Source of the DNA: Sordaria brevicollis
Taxonomy: Eukaryota > Ascomycota > Sordariomycetes > Sordariales > Sordariaceae
Direction: 5' to 3'
Length of the DNA stretch: 64,000 nt
NCBI GenBank assembly: GCA_033439795.1
Contig: JAUTDP010000001.1
Coordinates: forward strand, 3,162,001 to 3,226,000
The notes under the pieces are model-generated. The model was not told where the DNA came from. It saw nothing but the letters and a program-made list of their open reading frames with translations, and did no database searches. Numbering within the stretch: position 1 is the first letter of the stretch; every line of letters starts with the position of its first letter. The translations under genes were made by a program, and so were the position numbers. Below, piece by piece: positions 1 through 11,247 of the stretch.

Positions 1-2182
1 TCAAACGTCTCGAGCGCCAACTCGCGATCAACCTTGTTGAGGCCACGGAAGAGAGGACGGACGAACTTCATGCGGCCAACCTCTCCCAAAAGGTCAGCAA
101 CGCCCTGGTAGGCGCTGGTGTCCTTGGAGCGCATCGCAATGTGGTAGTAGGCGGCCTTAAGCTCAGCGTTCTTGGACTCGGAGAGGCCATAGGCCTTGCC
201 GAGTGCTTGCTGTGAGGATTATTAGCAGGGTGCTCACCTAACCAGAAACCTGGACGCTGGAAACTTACGCATTGCTCGACAGTCAAGGCCTCCTCAAAGT
301 CCTGCACGGCGTTGAGGAAGACCAGCACCTGGTTGCCAGTCCATGATGAGACATCAGACGGGCTCGGGGTAAAGTCCTTGCTCTTCCACTTCTCAGCCAG
401 TTCGTAGCACACATCCGCAAGCGATGTGTCGAACTCAGGCTTGGGGGGAAGGCCGGTGCTGTGGAAGCGGCCCTCCCAGTCGATCGAAGCAATCTTGTCC
501 TTGAGATCGGAGTACTCGGGAGCGCCGAAGAACTCCAGGAAAGTGTCCTTGAACTCATACGAGTCAAGCGACTTGTTGGACCACTTTCCAAAGTAGTACG
601 GGATGAACTTGTCAAAGTTCTGTCTGCCAACGAGACGGTCGAGGGACCAGACGAAGTGGAACCCCTTCTCATAAGGTACCGTACTGAAGGCATCATCGGG
701 ATCGATACCCTTATGGCTGATGCAGAGCTTGGTAAACTCGTGATCCTCTCCATACTCCTTGATGGCCTCCTCTGTGGGTATGTGTCAGTCAAATTCACGC
801 GTCGGAGTGGTTCATCTGGGGCAGTGAATCTTACCAAGTGCCTTCCAGCCCCTGATGGCGGAAAAGTCAAAGTGGGCATCACCACCGTGGATCGAGGCAA
901 GAATGCGGCGCTCGAGATACATGGTCCAGCCTTCGTTCAACCAGCTGGCCAAATATTAGCACTTGTAGTCAAAAACACCACTCAGTGACCTGCAACTTAC
1001 AAGTGCTCCCAACTGCAGCTGGTGACCAAGTTTCCACTCCAGCTGTGGGCAAGCTCGTGGGCAATAACATCAATATTCTGCTTGTCGCCACTGATAATCG
1101 TAGGGGTAGCAAAGGTAAAGATAGGATTCTCCATGCCTATGGAGGGTTCATCTGGTCAGCATTCGACACAACATAACTTCACTCCTTTTGCACTCACCTC
1201 CGTAAGGGAAGCTAGGAGGCAGGACAAGGACATTGTACTCTCCCCACCTGTAGGGGAAAACAATCTTCTCGGCCGCCTCCAAGAACTTGTCCATGTCACC
1301 CTCCAGCTCCCACTGAGATTCCTTGAGCTCGTTGGGGCCGGTGCAAACACACGAGCGCTTGCCAACAGGGGCGCTGGCGATGTCTCCGGATGAGAGGGCG
1401 AACAGATAGGACGGAATGGGGACCTTTTGCTGGAACTTGTACACCTTCTCTTCGCCCAAGTCCTTGGTCTCTTCGGGCAGAGGCACGCCGCTGGCTACAA
1501 CAACGTAAGGGCTGGTGATGTTGAAGTCGTATGTGCTCTTGACGTCCGGGGTGTCCTGGCAGGGGAAGAGCGAGCGGGCGTGGATGGCCTGGCACTGGCT
1601 GAACATGAAGGGCGCCGCCTTGTTGCTGGTCTGGGCCGGGGTGAGCCACTGCAGGGCAGTGCACTTGTCCGTGGTGGCAAGCTCGATCTCGACCTTGACG
1701 ACCTCGCCCTTGGCGGCACCCTCGGGCACGGCAATGTGAACCGGAGAGCCGTTCGGCTCGGTGCGGGCCTTGATCTCCCACGTCGATGGGGCAGAGTTGA
1801 GCTTGATGGAGTTGACGGCAACATAGCTCGAGTCAAGAATGATCTCCTTGCTGGCCTTGTCAGTCTGGGACTCCAGCTCGATGATCACGGAGCCGCGCAG
1901 ACACTTGTCTGTGAAGTCGATCTTGAGGTTGGCCGTGGTGTGACGAGTCCTCCAGGCGTCATAGTTGGACAGGGTGTTGGGGTCGCGAACGGGAGCCATG
2001 TTTGCGGTGCTAGAGCCAAACCAACGGCCACGCTGAAACTGAGAGGAGAGGAGGTTGGGTGACGGCGATGATGCTGCTGCTACTGAAAACAGTGATCGCG
2101 ATGAGGGCGACGAGGATGGTGATGGTGAAGACAGTTGTTGAGCAAACTTGGCCCCTCGAAGAAGACCTCTACCCCACATCAA
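1..2182 (-). CDS. LAP2: Leukotriene A-4 hydrolase-type M1 aminopeptidase (3' end outside window)
   Basis: Bifunctional zinc aminopeptidase/epoxide hydrolase family (human LTA4H; S. cerevisiae Lap2). Exons on the minus strand: 2182 or 1999-1198, 1136-1001, 944-835, 771-269, 209-1; all four introns have GT donors and AG acceptors (61 nt for the first). Counting from the Met at 1999: the exopeptidase motif GGMEN is at 267-271, the zinc ligands HELAH at 294-298 with NEGW Glu at 317, and VPYEKG carries the catalytic Tyr. This spacing matches human LTA4H (H295, E296, H299, E318). About 586 residues from Met1999 are visible, ending ELALETF; roughly 25 codons are missing off the left edge, giving ~612 as usual. 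An in-frame ATG at 2182 adds 61 residues rich in Ser/Arg/Ala with no acidic residue, a mitochondrial-type presequence. The choice between the starts is open; both may be used. Confidence 0.95.
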
Positions 2183-2378
2183 GAACAGCCTCGGGGGACT
2201 CTGGCCACTTTTTTCGTTTGCAATTATTCCCGCTACAGTACCTAGAGGTATGTATTGTGCGCCGGTGGTGTGGTACTACCTTGCTGGGAACTATTTAGTA
2301 ATCTCAGCTTTCAATTCGCAAATGTTTTATCTCGTAGAGCCGCTCTTACCCTCACCTTCCTTCACGCCTTCCTTCTTG

Positions 2379-2714
2379 GGGAGTGTGCATCCAGGTCCGC
2401 GCAACCTCCTCCAAAGTCCATTTTAGGTAATTTTCCGTGCCACCTTTAGCCACCGCACGGATAAAAAGTGACCTTTTGGAAATCCCTTCTACGAAACTCA
2501 GCGCCCCCAATACCCGGCTTTTTGCTCTACTCCGCTAAGTATAGGAATAAAATAGATGGAAACAAAGGTTGGGAATTTGAATGGGTATTCTATCTTTTAA
2601 ATTGAGTGTGGTAGGTTCAGGAATAGAAGTGTTGAGGGACATTGTTGTTGTGGCACAGCAAATTGCCTAAAATGGACTTTGGAGGGCGTTGCGCGGACCT
2701 GGATACCGCCCTCC
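2379..2714. mobile_element. MITE 1, 336 bp, upstream of the aminopeptidase gene
   Basis: Non-autonomous foldback element. Left arm 2379-2443 and right arm 2641-2714 are inverted copies over about 70 bp; the most conserved stretch reads ATCCAGGTCCGCGCAAC, followed by TCCAAAGTCCATTTTAGG. The element is bracketed by an 8-bp direct repeat CCTTCTTG (2371-2378 and 2715-2722), the size made by hAT-type transposases. The outer ~15 bp of the arms match imperfectly and the duplication lies in pyrimidine-rich DNA, so the exact ends are less sure than for the other MITEs. No coding capacity. It lies about 200 bp upstream of the distal start codon (2182) of the aminopeptidase gene, so it probably falls within or next to that promoter. 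Confidence 0.75.
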
Positions 2715-2722
2715 CCTTCTTG

Positions 2723-5700
2723 GTCGTAAGGTGTGGAACTGAATGACATCAGCCGATAGGATAACGAGGGGAGCTGTTGGTGAGGAGAGGAGCACATTTT
2801 CCTATCGCGATAGGGCGATGGCTTGAGCTTTGACCACCTTCTCTTCCCTCTACGAGTTTACCAAAGGGAGAAGCTCAGGCCAATCGACTTGCACGCTCGA
2901 CTAACTCCCGTCTTCAACGTTGATCATCGTCAGATATTCACTCTCATGTTTTGGGCGTTAATCCAGGAACATAGGAGGTAAGCTCACTTTTATAAGCAGT
3001 AGATGCCAGGTTTTGGTAATCTGTCAAAAGAATGTCTACTTGGAGAAGGAAGAGAAATGGTAATAGCAGGTCCTTTTGCTTCCTTATTCTTGTCTCTCCT
3101 CCTCCAACTGAGTTGGGACATATTGATAATCTTACCCACCTCAACAATTTTCATGGGTAGATTTTCTAAATACCTCTATGTGCTCGGCGGTGGGATAAGG
3201 ATCTCAGGTTATTAAAGTGAAACATCAAAGATTTCCCGTTTCACACCCAACATTAACATCGAGTTGTAAGGATCCGGCAATGTGGTTGAATGTCTTGGTC
3301 GTATATGTGTGGTATCTTGATCCGAAAATGTGTCCGTGTTGATGAGAGAATGTACCAGGAAATTTTTGCTCATAGACTTGAACAGTGAAGCCAACATGGC
3401 CCTGGAAATATTGTGCTGTCCAAGATCAAGTGCCGGCATAGCAACCACAATCGCCATGGCATCTGGACAACACATGCCGTCTTATTACCTCTATCTACTC
3501 GCTGCGTAGACATCATGTAGGTCATCGGCCATGAGAATTTGTTGATCCAGAATGTACGAAACGAAACAGTTCGTCGGAGTGCAGAATATGCGGTGGTATT
3601 CAACCAAGAAGGAAGGAAGTTGTGATATTCGGGACCTGCAGGTGATAACAGAGGTTTAATATATATACCGTGCCCCCTTACAGTTATCACTTCTCCACCC
3701 CCACTGTTGCTGCATTGTCAACTATAGGCGAGCAAATGGTCGTCTCCCCGACATCACTGTGGCATGATCTGACGGATGGGGGTATTCATCCTTGAGTACC
3801 TAGCGTTGTAGGGCATTCTGGGTAATAAATTCGCCGGTCACGGTCGGAGTTGCTGCTGGCTAATTGTTGAGTCCTGGGAATTTCGTGACTTGTATGCAAA
3901 GCCTGTATGGCTCTCTCGTCAATATCCTTAGCACCACAACCGTGACAAGCTCATTAATCCTGAGAAGGCCCAACTGGCGGAAGTTGTTCTCAATGCAAAC
4001 AATATGTCGCTTCGTTCACCGTAGAGTCCACATTCGCTCTCCCGTTTGGCCGGTAATCAGTAAAGTACCTTTCCGCTGGCACAGCAGTTAAACTTCACTT
4101 GGTTTTTTAAGCCGCAATGAGATCAACATTTTTTGTTCCTGGATTGATGACATTCGGTACCTCTCGCGTAGAAGGCTGCCGTGGGCGATGCTTTATTTGG
4201 AATTGGCGAATCAGACCTGCATTTTCATGAAACAACTGTTTGAGCCCCCGCATTTCCGGCAGGGTGTTAGATGTGGATAGATGTCATGTGGACGATAACT
4301 TCACCTGTTCAACTTTTTTAGTCCTCTCGTTGATATACTGGAGTGCATAAGGGTCCTATAAAATTGCCTGGTTGGAATCACAGGCTGTGTACTTATCCTT
4401 AGTCATGCAAAAATGCTCGTTCGTACTTTGATATTCCCCCAAGCCACCTCATCCCTGAGGGTGTCGACGATAATTTCGGAGGGACAGAATGCCGTTCGGA
4501 CTGGACAGGCAGAGGGAGACACTGTTGTTTATCTCTTCAACGGCGATAGGGGCAGCAGGGGAGAAATCGAAGACGAGACCGGAAACCCGCTTGTCCGGAC
4601 TCACTATGGCTGAAGCACGGTTAAAGGAGCCGAGCACACGGTCTTTGGCCTTAATAATGGACACAACGTGGAACCTTCAGGGTCTTGGAAGCTCATGAAC
4701 GGGGCAAGGTCCGAGCCAAGTAGTAGAAGCTAGGCCCAAAATTGCGCGTGGAATGGGTATCCGTAGGATTGCTACTGAACGTTGAAAGCCAGATGGACAA
4801 TGAAATCCTGCCGTAACACTTGATAGTTACTGAGCATGACGCTGGATTGGAAGTGATGCTAGGGGTGATCTCAGCAAGACTTCTTTGAGGAGTTGATCTC
4901 CGCGTACATAGATATACGGGCGATAGGACAAGGTAGGCAAGCTGGTGATGATTCTCGGACGGCAGTGGTGGGGGATCAATCCTTCCTAACGGTCGTCTCG
5001 GCCAGAATTCCGATGCTCCATTATCCGTCATGGTACCTGGGCATGCCTAGCCACGAGCAAGGAAGATTCGGCAGCTCGCTTAGAATGAGACCCCTGGAGG
5101 AACTTGCAAACCGTTGTGAAAGTCTAGCCGATTTCGTGCACGTGTCCGTCTGGGCATCCCATCCCGTTGATGTCAGGAGGGGAGGGATAGGTCCGCCAAG
5201 GTTCTGCCTGCAAGTGTCGTTCAGGTGAAATAGAGTAAGCACAAAGTCAGAAAGAGACCGTGATGCTAGGTCACGCCGGTGTCTCAGGTTGAATCTTGGG
5301 TATAGTGAAACCTGAAGTGCGAGATCTGGAAGCGGACGACGGCGTGAGCTATCGAGAGGGCCCCATCTCGGCCCTACTTGCCCTTCGTCACACAGCCCTT
5401 TGTGATGAGATGCATCTCTGCCGTGGGTATTCAGGGAAAAACGTGGTGTGCACGATGGAACTAGTTGCTGTGTACGCTATGATTTTGGCTGACGGCGAGC
5501 GCGTCTTGGCCTCAATGGATCGATGAAACATGGGGACAGCTGATGAGCTGCAAACTAAGACAGTTGTGTATTGAGTGTGATTCAAATAGTTGTTGTTGAT
5601 GTTCATTGAATACTAAATTCGTGTGAGCGATGAAGCCAACAATGAAGCCAACGATTTCCGCATATTGTGAGGTCGGGACAGACTCCGTTGTTGTCTGTTG

Positions 5701-5786
5701 ATTAAAGGGAGAAAGCTGCTGTGGACCTGATGAACCAAGCAATCGGAGAGTGGTGCATAGTTTATAGGGTTAGGGTTATAGCAGGC
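2723..5786. other. Intergenic, no supportable gene
   Basis: About 3 kb of moderate GC DNA with only short open frames (at most 112 codons) on both strands. None shows a recognisable motif, a convincing intron chain or consistent codon bias. I recognise no repeat ends here. Two tandem telomere-like units occur near 5768-5781 and are too short to mean anything. Confidence 0.5.
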
Positions 5787-6095
5787 TTATTTCGTAGAGA
5801 CCGAACAGATGTCTCCACCGCTCGAGCTCTGAGTGGGCCCGCGGGAGCTGAACTTCTGCTGCGGTTTCGTTTGTTTCACCATGGCAACTTGCTGTTTCGC
5901 CGTTTCCAGTTTTTGCTCAATGTCCATCTCCTTCCACCACACTTCCTTCTGCCTTCGACTTCTTGCCTTTTTCCAAATTCTCCTAGCTGCGCCCCTCTTA
6001 GTTTCTTTCTTTCGTCCGTCACCCTCCATCACGCCAGTCACGAGGTCAAAAATAACTGTTGCATCTAGAACTTCCACTTCTTCCACTTTGGCCAA
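5787..6095 (-). CDS. Weak small ORF, Lys/Arg/Glu-rich, hypothetical
   Basis: A 102-codon open frame starting MAKVEEVEVLDATVIF. Its middle is basic and possibly helical (for example ARRIWKKARSRRQKE, then IEQKLETAKQQ), and its tail is Ser-rich. No family is recognised. Support is only length, composition and an ATG; no intron or regulatory signal was identified. It could be the last exon of a longer gene or chance. Confidence 0.2.
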   Translation of the reverse strand: MAKVEEVEVLDATVIFDLVTGVMEGDGRKKETKRGAARRIWKKARSRRQKEVWWKEMDIEQKLETAKQQVAMVKQTKPQQKFSSRGPTQSSSGGDICSVSTK

Positions 6096-7960
6096 CTTTC
6101 CCGTGGCAATGGAACCCCGACGTCAAAACGGCAGACGGCTTCGATTCAGTTGCTAGCAACTTCAATCATGCTTTTCCACTGCTGCCTTGATTCCGTCCAA
6201 ACTTGACTCGCGGCGCTTCGGCGGGAAGATGGGAGCTGGGGCTATCATTCATGCTGCGAGCTTGCCACGAGCTTGCCACGAGGTGTTTGTGCTCTGGTGC
6301 CTGTCTGATCTGCCAACCATCCGGTCAACTCCAAGGATTCCCCCCCATACACTCAAGATATCGACCATGTCAACACCAGACCTGAGGGTCGCCCCGACTG
6401 CGGCCGCGCACAAAGCTAGCTCCCAGTGCTCCCAACAGCAGACGCCGACAATGTCCGTGCAACTGCAGATGGATGGGATGGCTGTCTCCCCGCTTTTCGC
6501 TTCTCCCATCTGTGCTCTTTCTTCCCGTCCCGTCCTTCCACTCGGAATGCGGTGAAGCTGCAAGCTCAAGCTTTGAGGTGCGTTGTGTAGCTTTCTCGAC
6601 GACTGGCAACCCTCAAAATGTGTTCTGGTGTGCTCGATCTCAACATCACGCACTCTTTGAATTATTCAAAGAGTTGCGCTCCAACTCTGTCAACGAACAT
6701 CTCCCCATTTAGCCAGCTCAACGGCTATTGGCTGGGCGACGAGGGCCTTCAGTCGAGAGGAGATATCGCAGCCATAGCGAGGCCGAATATGGACAAGCAT
6801 CGATGTGAACGATGCCCACCCCCTTGCCAGTGCCACGGTGACGGATGGTTACCCCGTGCTTTTTTTCTGCTGAGAACAACTCTGACCCCTGGAAATATTT
6901 GCATGCCATCCGGAGCGGAGGCCTGAGGAAAGGGTACGTACTGGAGACGGACAGGGCTCGAGGCCAATGGCGACCTCGTGGAAGGGGTCCAAGCGGTTTC
7001 AATCTGCCCTCCCCTCCCATTCTTTTGTTTCTTTTCCTCTGTCGGAATAGCCTCCTGCTGCTTGTTTCTCCTTCCAGCCCTTCTTCCCCGGTCTTTGCCT
7101 GCATACTCTGTTGCACTGCTTGGCAACTACCGCAGCATCGCCTATCCACCTTGCATTTCACCTGGGTTGAGGATGGACGACGGAACTCTCGGCCTCATAC
7201 CTTGAGGGCCTGAGCCTGGCCTGTCATCTTCGTATCGCACGTCTCGACATCACTTGTTTATGGTTTTCATTGAGTGCTCGTCTACGTACCGGTATACTGG
7301 CCATCCGGAGATTCTGACATGGATGTCCGACTTGCTCCTATGCTCCAGGTTATGGCTTGGGATGGAACCAGGTAGGCACCCTATGCTGCCTTCGCGTGGG
7401 GAACTATGATGAGAAATCTCAAGCGTCGACATTTTCCCGAGTCTCGAGGGTTGCTTCTTTTATGATATAACTCCCCTCCCCTGGTTGATATACCTACCAG
7501 GGACCCTGTGCTAGCCTCTTCGACCCTGTCTGGTACCCTACCACGGTCTCGACTCAGGACAAGGTCTGTCCTAATCCCAAGTTACTTGCATGACTTATAT
7601 ACATTTACAAACCCCTAGACCACCATCACTTTAAAGATCTTGCTGGTTTCTTGGCCTCTTCCCGTTTCCTCAACATTTGGTTTCGCGAGTTTGGTCATCT
7701 ATCTCTAACACGGCTCAGTCGACCCATTGAACTCATGGCTCATATCGTTAGTTGTATGCTGGATTCCGATTCCGAGGATTTCAGCCTTTGCCTCAACAAC
7801 TACATAGCGAAGGAAGTCACACCACAATCATCCAATGAATCGGTACGTTACCCCGGCCCTTTGATCACGTTTAGCACAAAGTCGATTAATGCTCATACAT
7901 TTATGCAAACTATAGTTAGGTCGAGCGTCACCGTCTGGAGAGAAACCATTTACATGGAGG
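6096..7960. other. Intergenic / probable 5' leader of the Uds1 gene
   Basis: No gene is supported. Several overlapping frames of 100-147 codons exist on both strands but look like non-coding translations, rich in Ser/Arg/Cys and without motifs. The last few hundred bases before 7961 are pyrimidine-rich with short upstream ATGs and probably hold the promoter and long 5' UTR of the following gene. Confidence 0.45.
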
Positions 7961-10258
7961 ATGTACCACCCAGAAAAGAGATATCAAAATTCCAAGGACA
8001 CACAGTCGCTAGTTTGTGAAAAGTCAGTCGCTCCGGAGCAGTCTTCTTTGCTGAATTTGGGAACGAGCAAGGAGACTTGTGGAAAGTCGAACGCCGGCTC
8101 TGGCTTGAGGATACAAGTAAAGGAGCAGAGCCTTACTAGCAGGAGGAAAGTGAGCGTGCCCGAACTTGGCCCTGTCCCTACGGTTCAAGAGGCAGCCATG
8201 GATTCCCGTATGTCTACCCCGAGTGGATCTTGTCCTCATTCATGCTGACAACAAATTCTAGCTACCATTCCCGGCCGCCCGGCGCTCCATGAGCGTTCTA
8301 TCAGTGCTCCAGGCCTTCCATCGAGGCCTAACCAGTGCAAGGCAGCACCCAAAGATCGAGTGCTTCCTGAGCGAGCGCAACCTGATGCCGCCCGCCAGTG
8401 TAATAGCCGAGTCCAGCGAGTTCAGAACGAGCCACGACAACAGCCTTTATCGCCCAGAAGCCTTACCCCTTTGGTGATTCCAACACTCAGCTCCGCCACT
8501 CACAGACTCCATCAGAAGACATCATGTAGTCGCCTCCGAGCAGGCACCACGCCGGTAGAATCTACGATCAGATCAGCGAAATTTGAAGACTCACCCAAAG
8601 CACGCACACCATTCACGCCTCTTTCAGCTGCCTCAAGTGCACCGAGGTCAGCAGCCACAAGTGCCGGGACCGCTTCTACCCTGCCAACTCCTATATCAGC
8701 ACCCACAGACATCAGATCATCGCCGATTCCATGGGATAAGGTGGACAGCCATGTACCAAAAGGTTCGATTGATTGGACGCCCGAGGCCCCGCCATCACTT
8801 GGGACAGGCATTTTCGAGAGCCCTAAGAGCGTCTCAAATATTGGGCACAAGAGAAGTCAGTCTGAGACAGGGAGTATCATGGACCGAGGCCGGCCACGGA
8901 AGAGAAGCGAGACATGTGGGGGTACTATTCTGAAGAGGTCTTGTTCCAAACGGAGTAAGAGCGCAGAACGGCGTGCGTTTGAACATTTACCCAAGGGTTG
9001 GAAGGCCAGCGATGCGGTCAAGATGCTCAAGCCTAGTGAAACTGTTGCTCTACAGAAGCAAGCTCTTCAGCAAGCTGCTCGATTTGAAGTGCTACGGAAG
9101 GAGGACGTCGACAACCTGTCCAAGGTAAGCTCACCTTTAACCATGTACTCTCGTCCAAGACTAACAACCATTCAGGAACTACGGCAGCTAGATGAACGGA
9201 CTGAATATCTTAGACGCACTTACACATCGCTCCGCGCCGGTAGGCGTAACCTACATTCCCGGATATGCCAATACCTCCGATCCCCTCGCACAGCCAAGTT
9301 CAGCCATGAATCCATGTTGAAGCAAGAGGAAGCTCTTGCGGAGTTGGACGCTTCCATAGACGAGTGGATAACCAAGCTCGATCAAGCCGAGAACCGACGT
9401 ACTCGAGTTCGGCAGAAACTCCTCGAGCACGTCGCTGCCGCCACCACTCTCTCGTTGTCCACCGGGTCCGTTGCTGGCGTAAGCGAGAGTCTGCAGTGCG
9501 CCATGGGGGTCCGCCCTCTGGGCTCTGCTACGAACGGCGCCGGAAACATATCCACGCCACCTCGCAGCCCAGCAAAGATGACCTTTCCTTCCCACATTAT
9601 CTCCACATCTTCTGCGCCTTCTGTATCTTCGCCACCGAGAGTGGGTGCTCATGTTCCTTCCACCATCATGGAACAGCCATTCTATGAAGAGGAAGAGGCC
9701 GCAAACGAAGAACAAGATGGCAGTAGTTCTCGGCGGGCCGAAACCATTCTGGTCTTTGCAGGTAGCGACGTCTCTGCCCTCCTAGCTGATGTCGAAAATG
9801 CGCTCACCCAGATGGGTGGGAACGATGGCGTCACGTCTGATAAGGAGAAGCGGCATACCGTCAAGGTCGAGGTATATTCTCCGGTAAAAATGGAATACCC
9901 AGTCAAACTGGAAGAGTACCCGGTTGTCAAAAAGGAGGTGCAGGCACCTTATCATTCTCCTCCTACCCATGCCCCGGCCGCCCCGCCCCCAGACAGCCGA
10001 CGTAAACACATACACCGCACCATGAGCATCGACATGCTCAACGGGTTTCGCAGTAAACCTCCACTCACTCTCAACACTACAATTACCTCTAGTGCAAAGA
10101 AGGGCTCCGTGCAGCCTTCCTCTTGCAAGGGTGGTGGCGGTGGTGGTACCAACAACAACAGCAACTACTTGACATGTCAGTCTGCCACCACAGCACGTGT
10201 TGTTAACAGCGGGGAGATATTCCTCACGAATGCTGTTTTCCGGCCGTCACAGAAGTGA
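7961..10258 (+). CDS. Uds1 (up-regulated during septation) domain protein
   Basis: Three exons, 7961-8207, 8262-9124 and 9176-10258, encoding 730 residues. Intron 1 (54 nt) is GTATGT...GCTGAC...TAG and joins MDSP to TIPGRPALHERSISAPG. Intron 2 (51 nt) is GTAAGC...ACTAAC...CAG; being a multiple of three it stays open if unspliced, but the spliced product joins NLSK to ELRQLDERTEYL, as the domain requires. Residues ~1-320 are low-complexity Ser/Pro/Thr-rich with basic patches (RGRPRKRSE, KRSCSKRSKS). Residues ~320-460 form the Uds1-type helical domain, from LPKGWKASDAVKML to RRTRVRQKLLEHVAAA. The C-terminal third is disordered, with Pro-rich and Gly/Asn runs. In fission yeast uds1 is transcriptionally linked to septation; a cell-cycle or septation role here is inferred from the family only. 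The start at 7961 is the first in-frame ATG of a plausible N-terminus (MYHPEKRYQ). Confidence 0.85.
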
Positions 10259-11247
10259 AACAAACTGTGCCCGGCTTTCACATATCTAATTCCAATACCT
10301 GTATAAACTCAAACATTTTTTTCCTAATCTAATGTCTACCATAGCGTAACCATCTCTTTCCGTTGTCTCTTTGGTCAAGCTGCTTGCCTTTGGTTTTGTC
10401 TAGTTCTGTTTCATGCCCCATTTATGCTGGAGTTTTACTTTCGATTATCGTGGAACGAAGGAAGGCGGGAAGGAGAACATCGCAGAATGCTTAACATCAT
10501 GTTCAAGGAATGTGCAGCTTGGCTGGCAGGATTATACTTTCATACGTACCCATTTCAATGCCTCTGATACCCGTCGAAGCGGCCGATTGTTAGTTGAGAA
10601 GAGATATATACCCCTTAGCCTGGTTTCGACTTGTATGTTTTTCTTGCTTAAAAGGACAAATGATTGATGAATGCCGTGTAATTATGACCACCCGTCCATG
10701 AAAATCCCATCTGGCTTTCTCCATTTTGATGATTTTACTTTCATGCGCTCAATTGCAATTTCCTGTCCTCATCATTCCTCACAAATTTCAAACCATTTGC
10801 TCGCAAAGTACTTGCTGCTGTCCTGTTAACCCTCTATCACGAGGTTCGGAAAAGCTCGTGGTACTCCGTTAACCCATATTCCGCACTATGGTACCTGCCT
10901 TTGAACAACTATGCATATGCGTCTTATGGTACTACTACTTCGTTTCCCTCCCCTTTTTTCATCTCCGCCATCGTAGTGTTTTTCTTTTCTTTTCTTAACA
11001 TAGCCGTATCATTATATTCATCCCAAAGGCACCATAGAAGGTGGCCTCTTTGTAAGCAACGACATAACTACGCATCCCAATTCGTCGCCCCCCATCCTGT
11101 CCCACAGGTTGCATTCGCCGCTAATCATGACTGGTCCGTCATACCAAGCTGTGATGAAGGGTTGGCGCCCACTTATGCCGGACATCTGAGGATATTCCCC
11201 GCTTTCGAGGGAGTCAGACATCGACAAAAGACGTACTATCATCAGAA
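10259..11247. other. Intergenic between the Uds1 gene and the HET pseudogene
   Basis: Holds the 3' UTR of the Uds1 gene and the upstream region of the HET locus. No gene is supported. An open frame at 10901-11329 shows only hydrophobic/Ser runs and overlaps the start of the HET reading frame in another phase. Confidence 0.5.

Noticed and set aside
283..900. Long antisense and shifted frames over the aminopeptidase
   Set aside because: Shadow frames of GC-rich coding exons.
5764..5782. Telomere-like GGGTTAGGGTTA
   Set aside because: Only two units; similar pairs occur near 14984 and 35870. Too short to call an interstitial telomere.
9125..9175. Treating the Uds1 gene as unspliced here
   Set aside because: The 51-nt segment is in frame, but it has donor GTAAGC, branch ACTAAC and acceptor TTCAG, and it interrupts the conserved domain.
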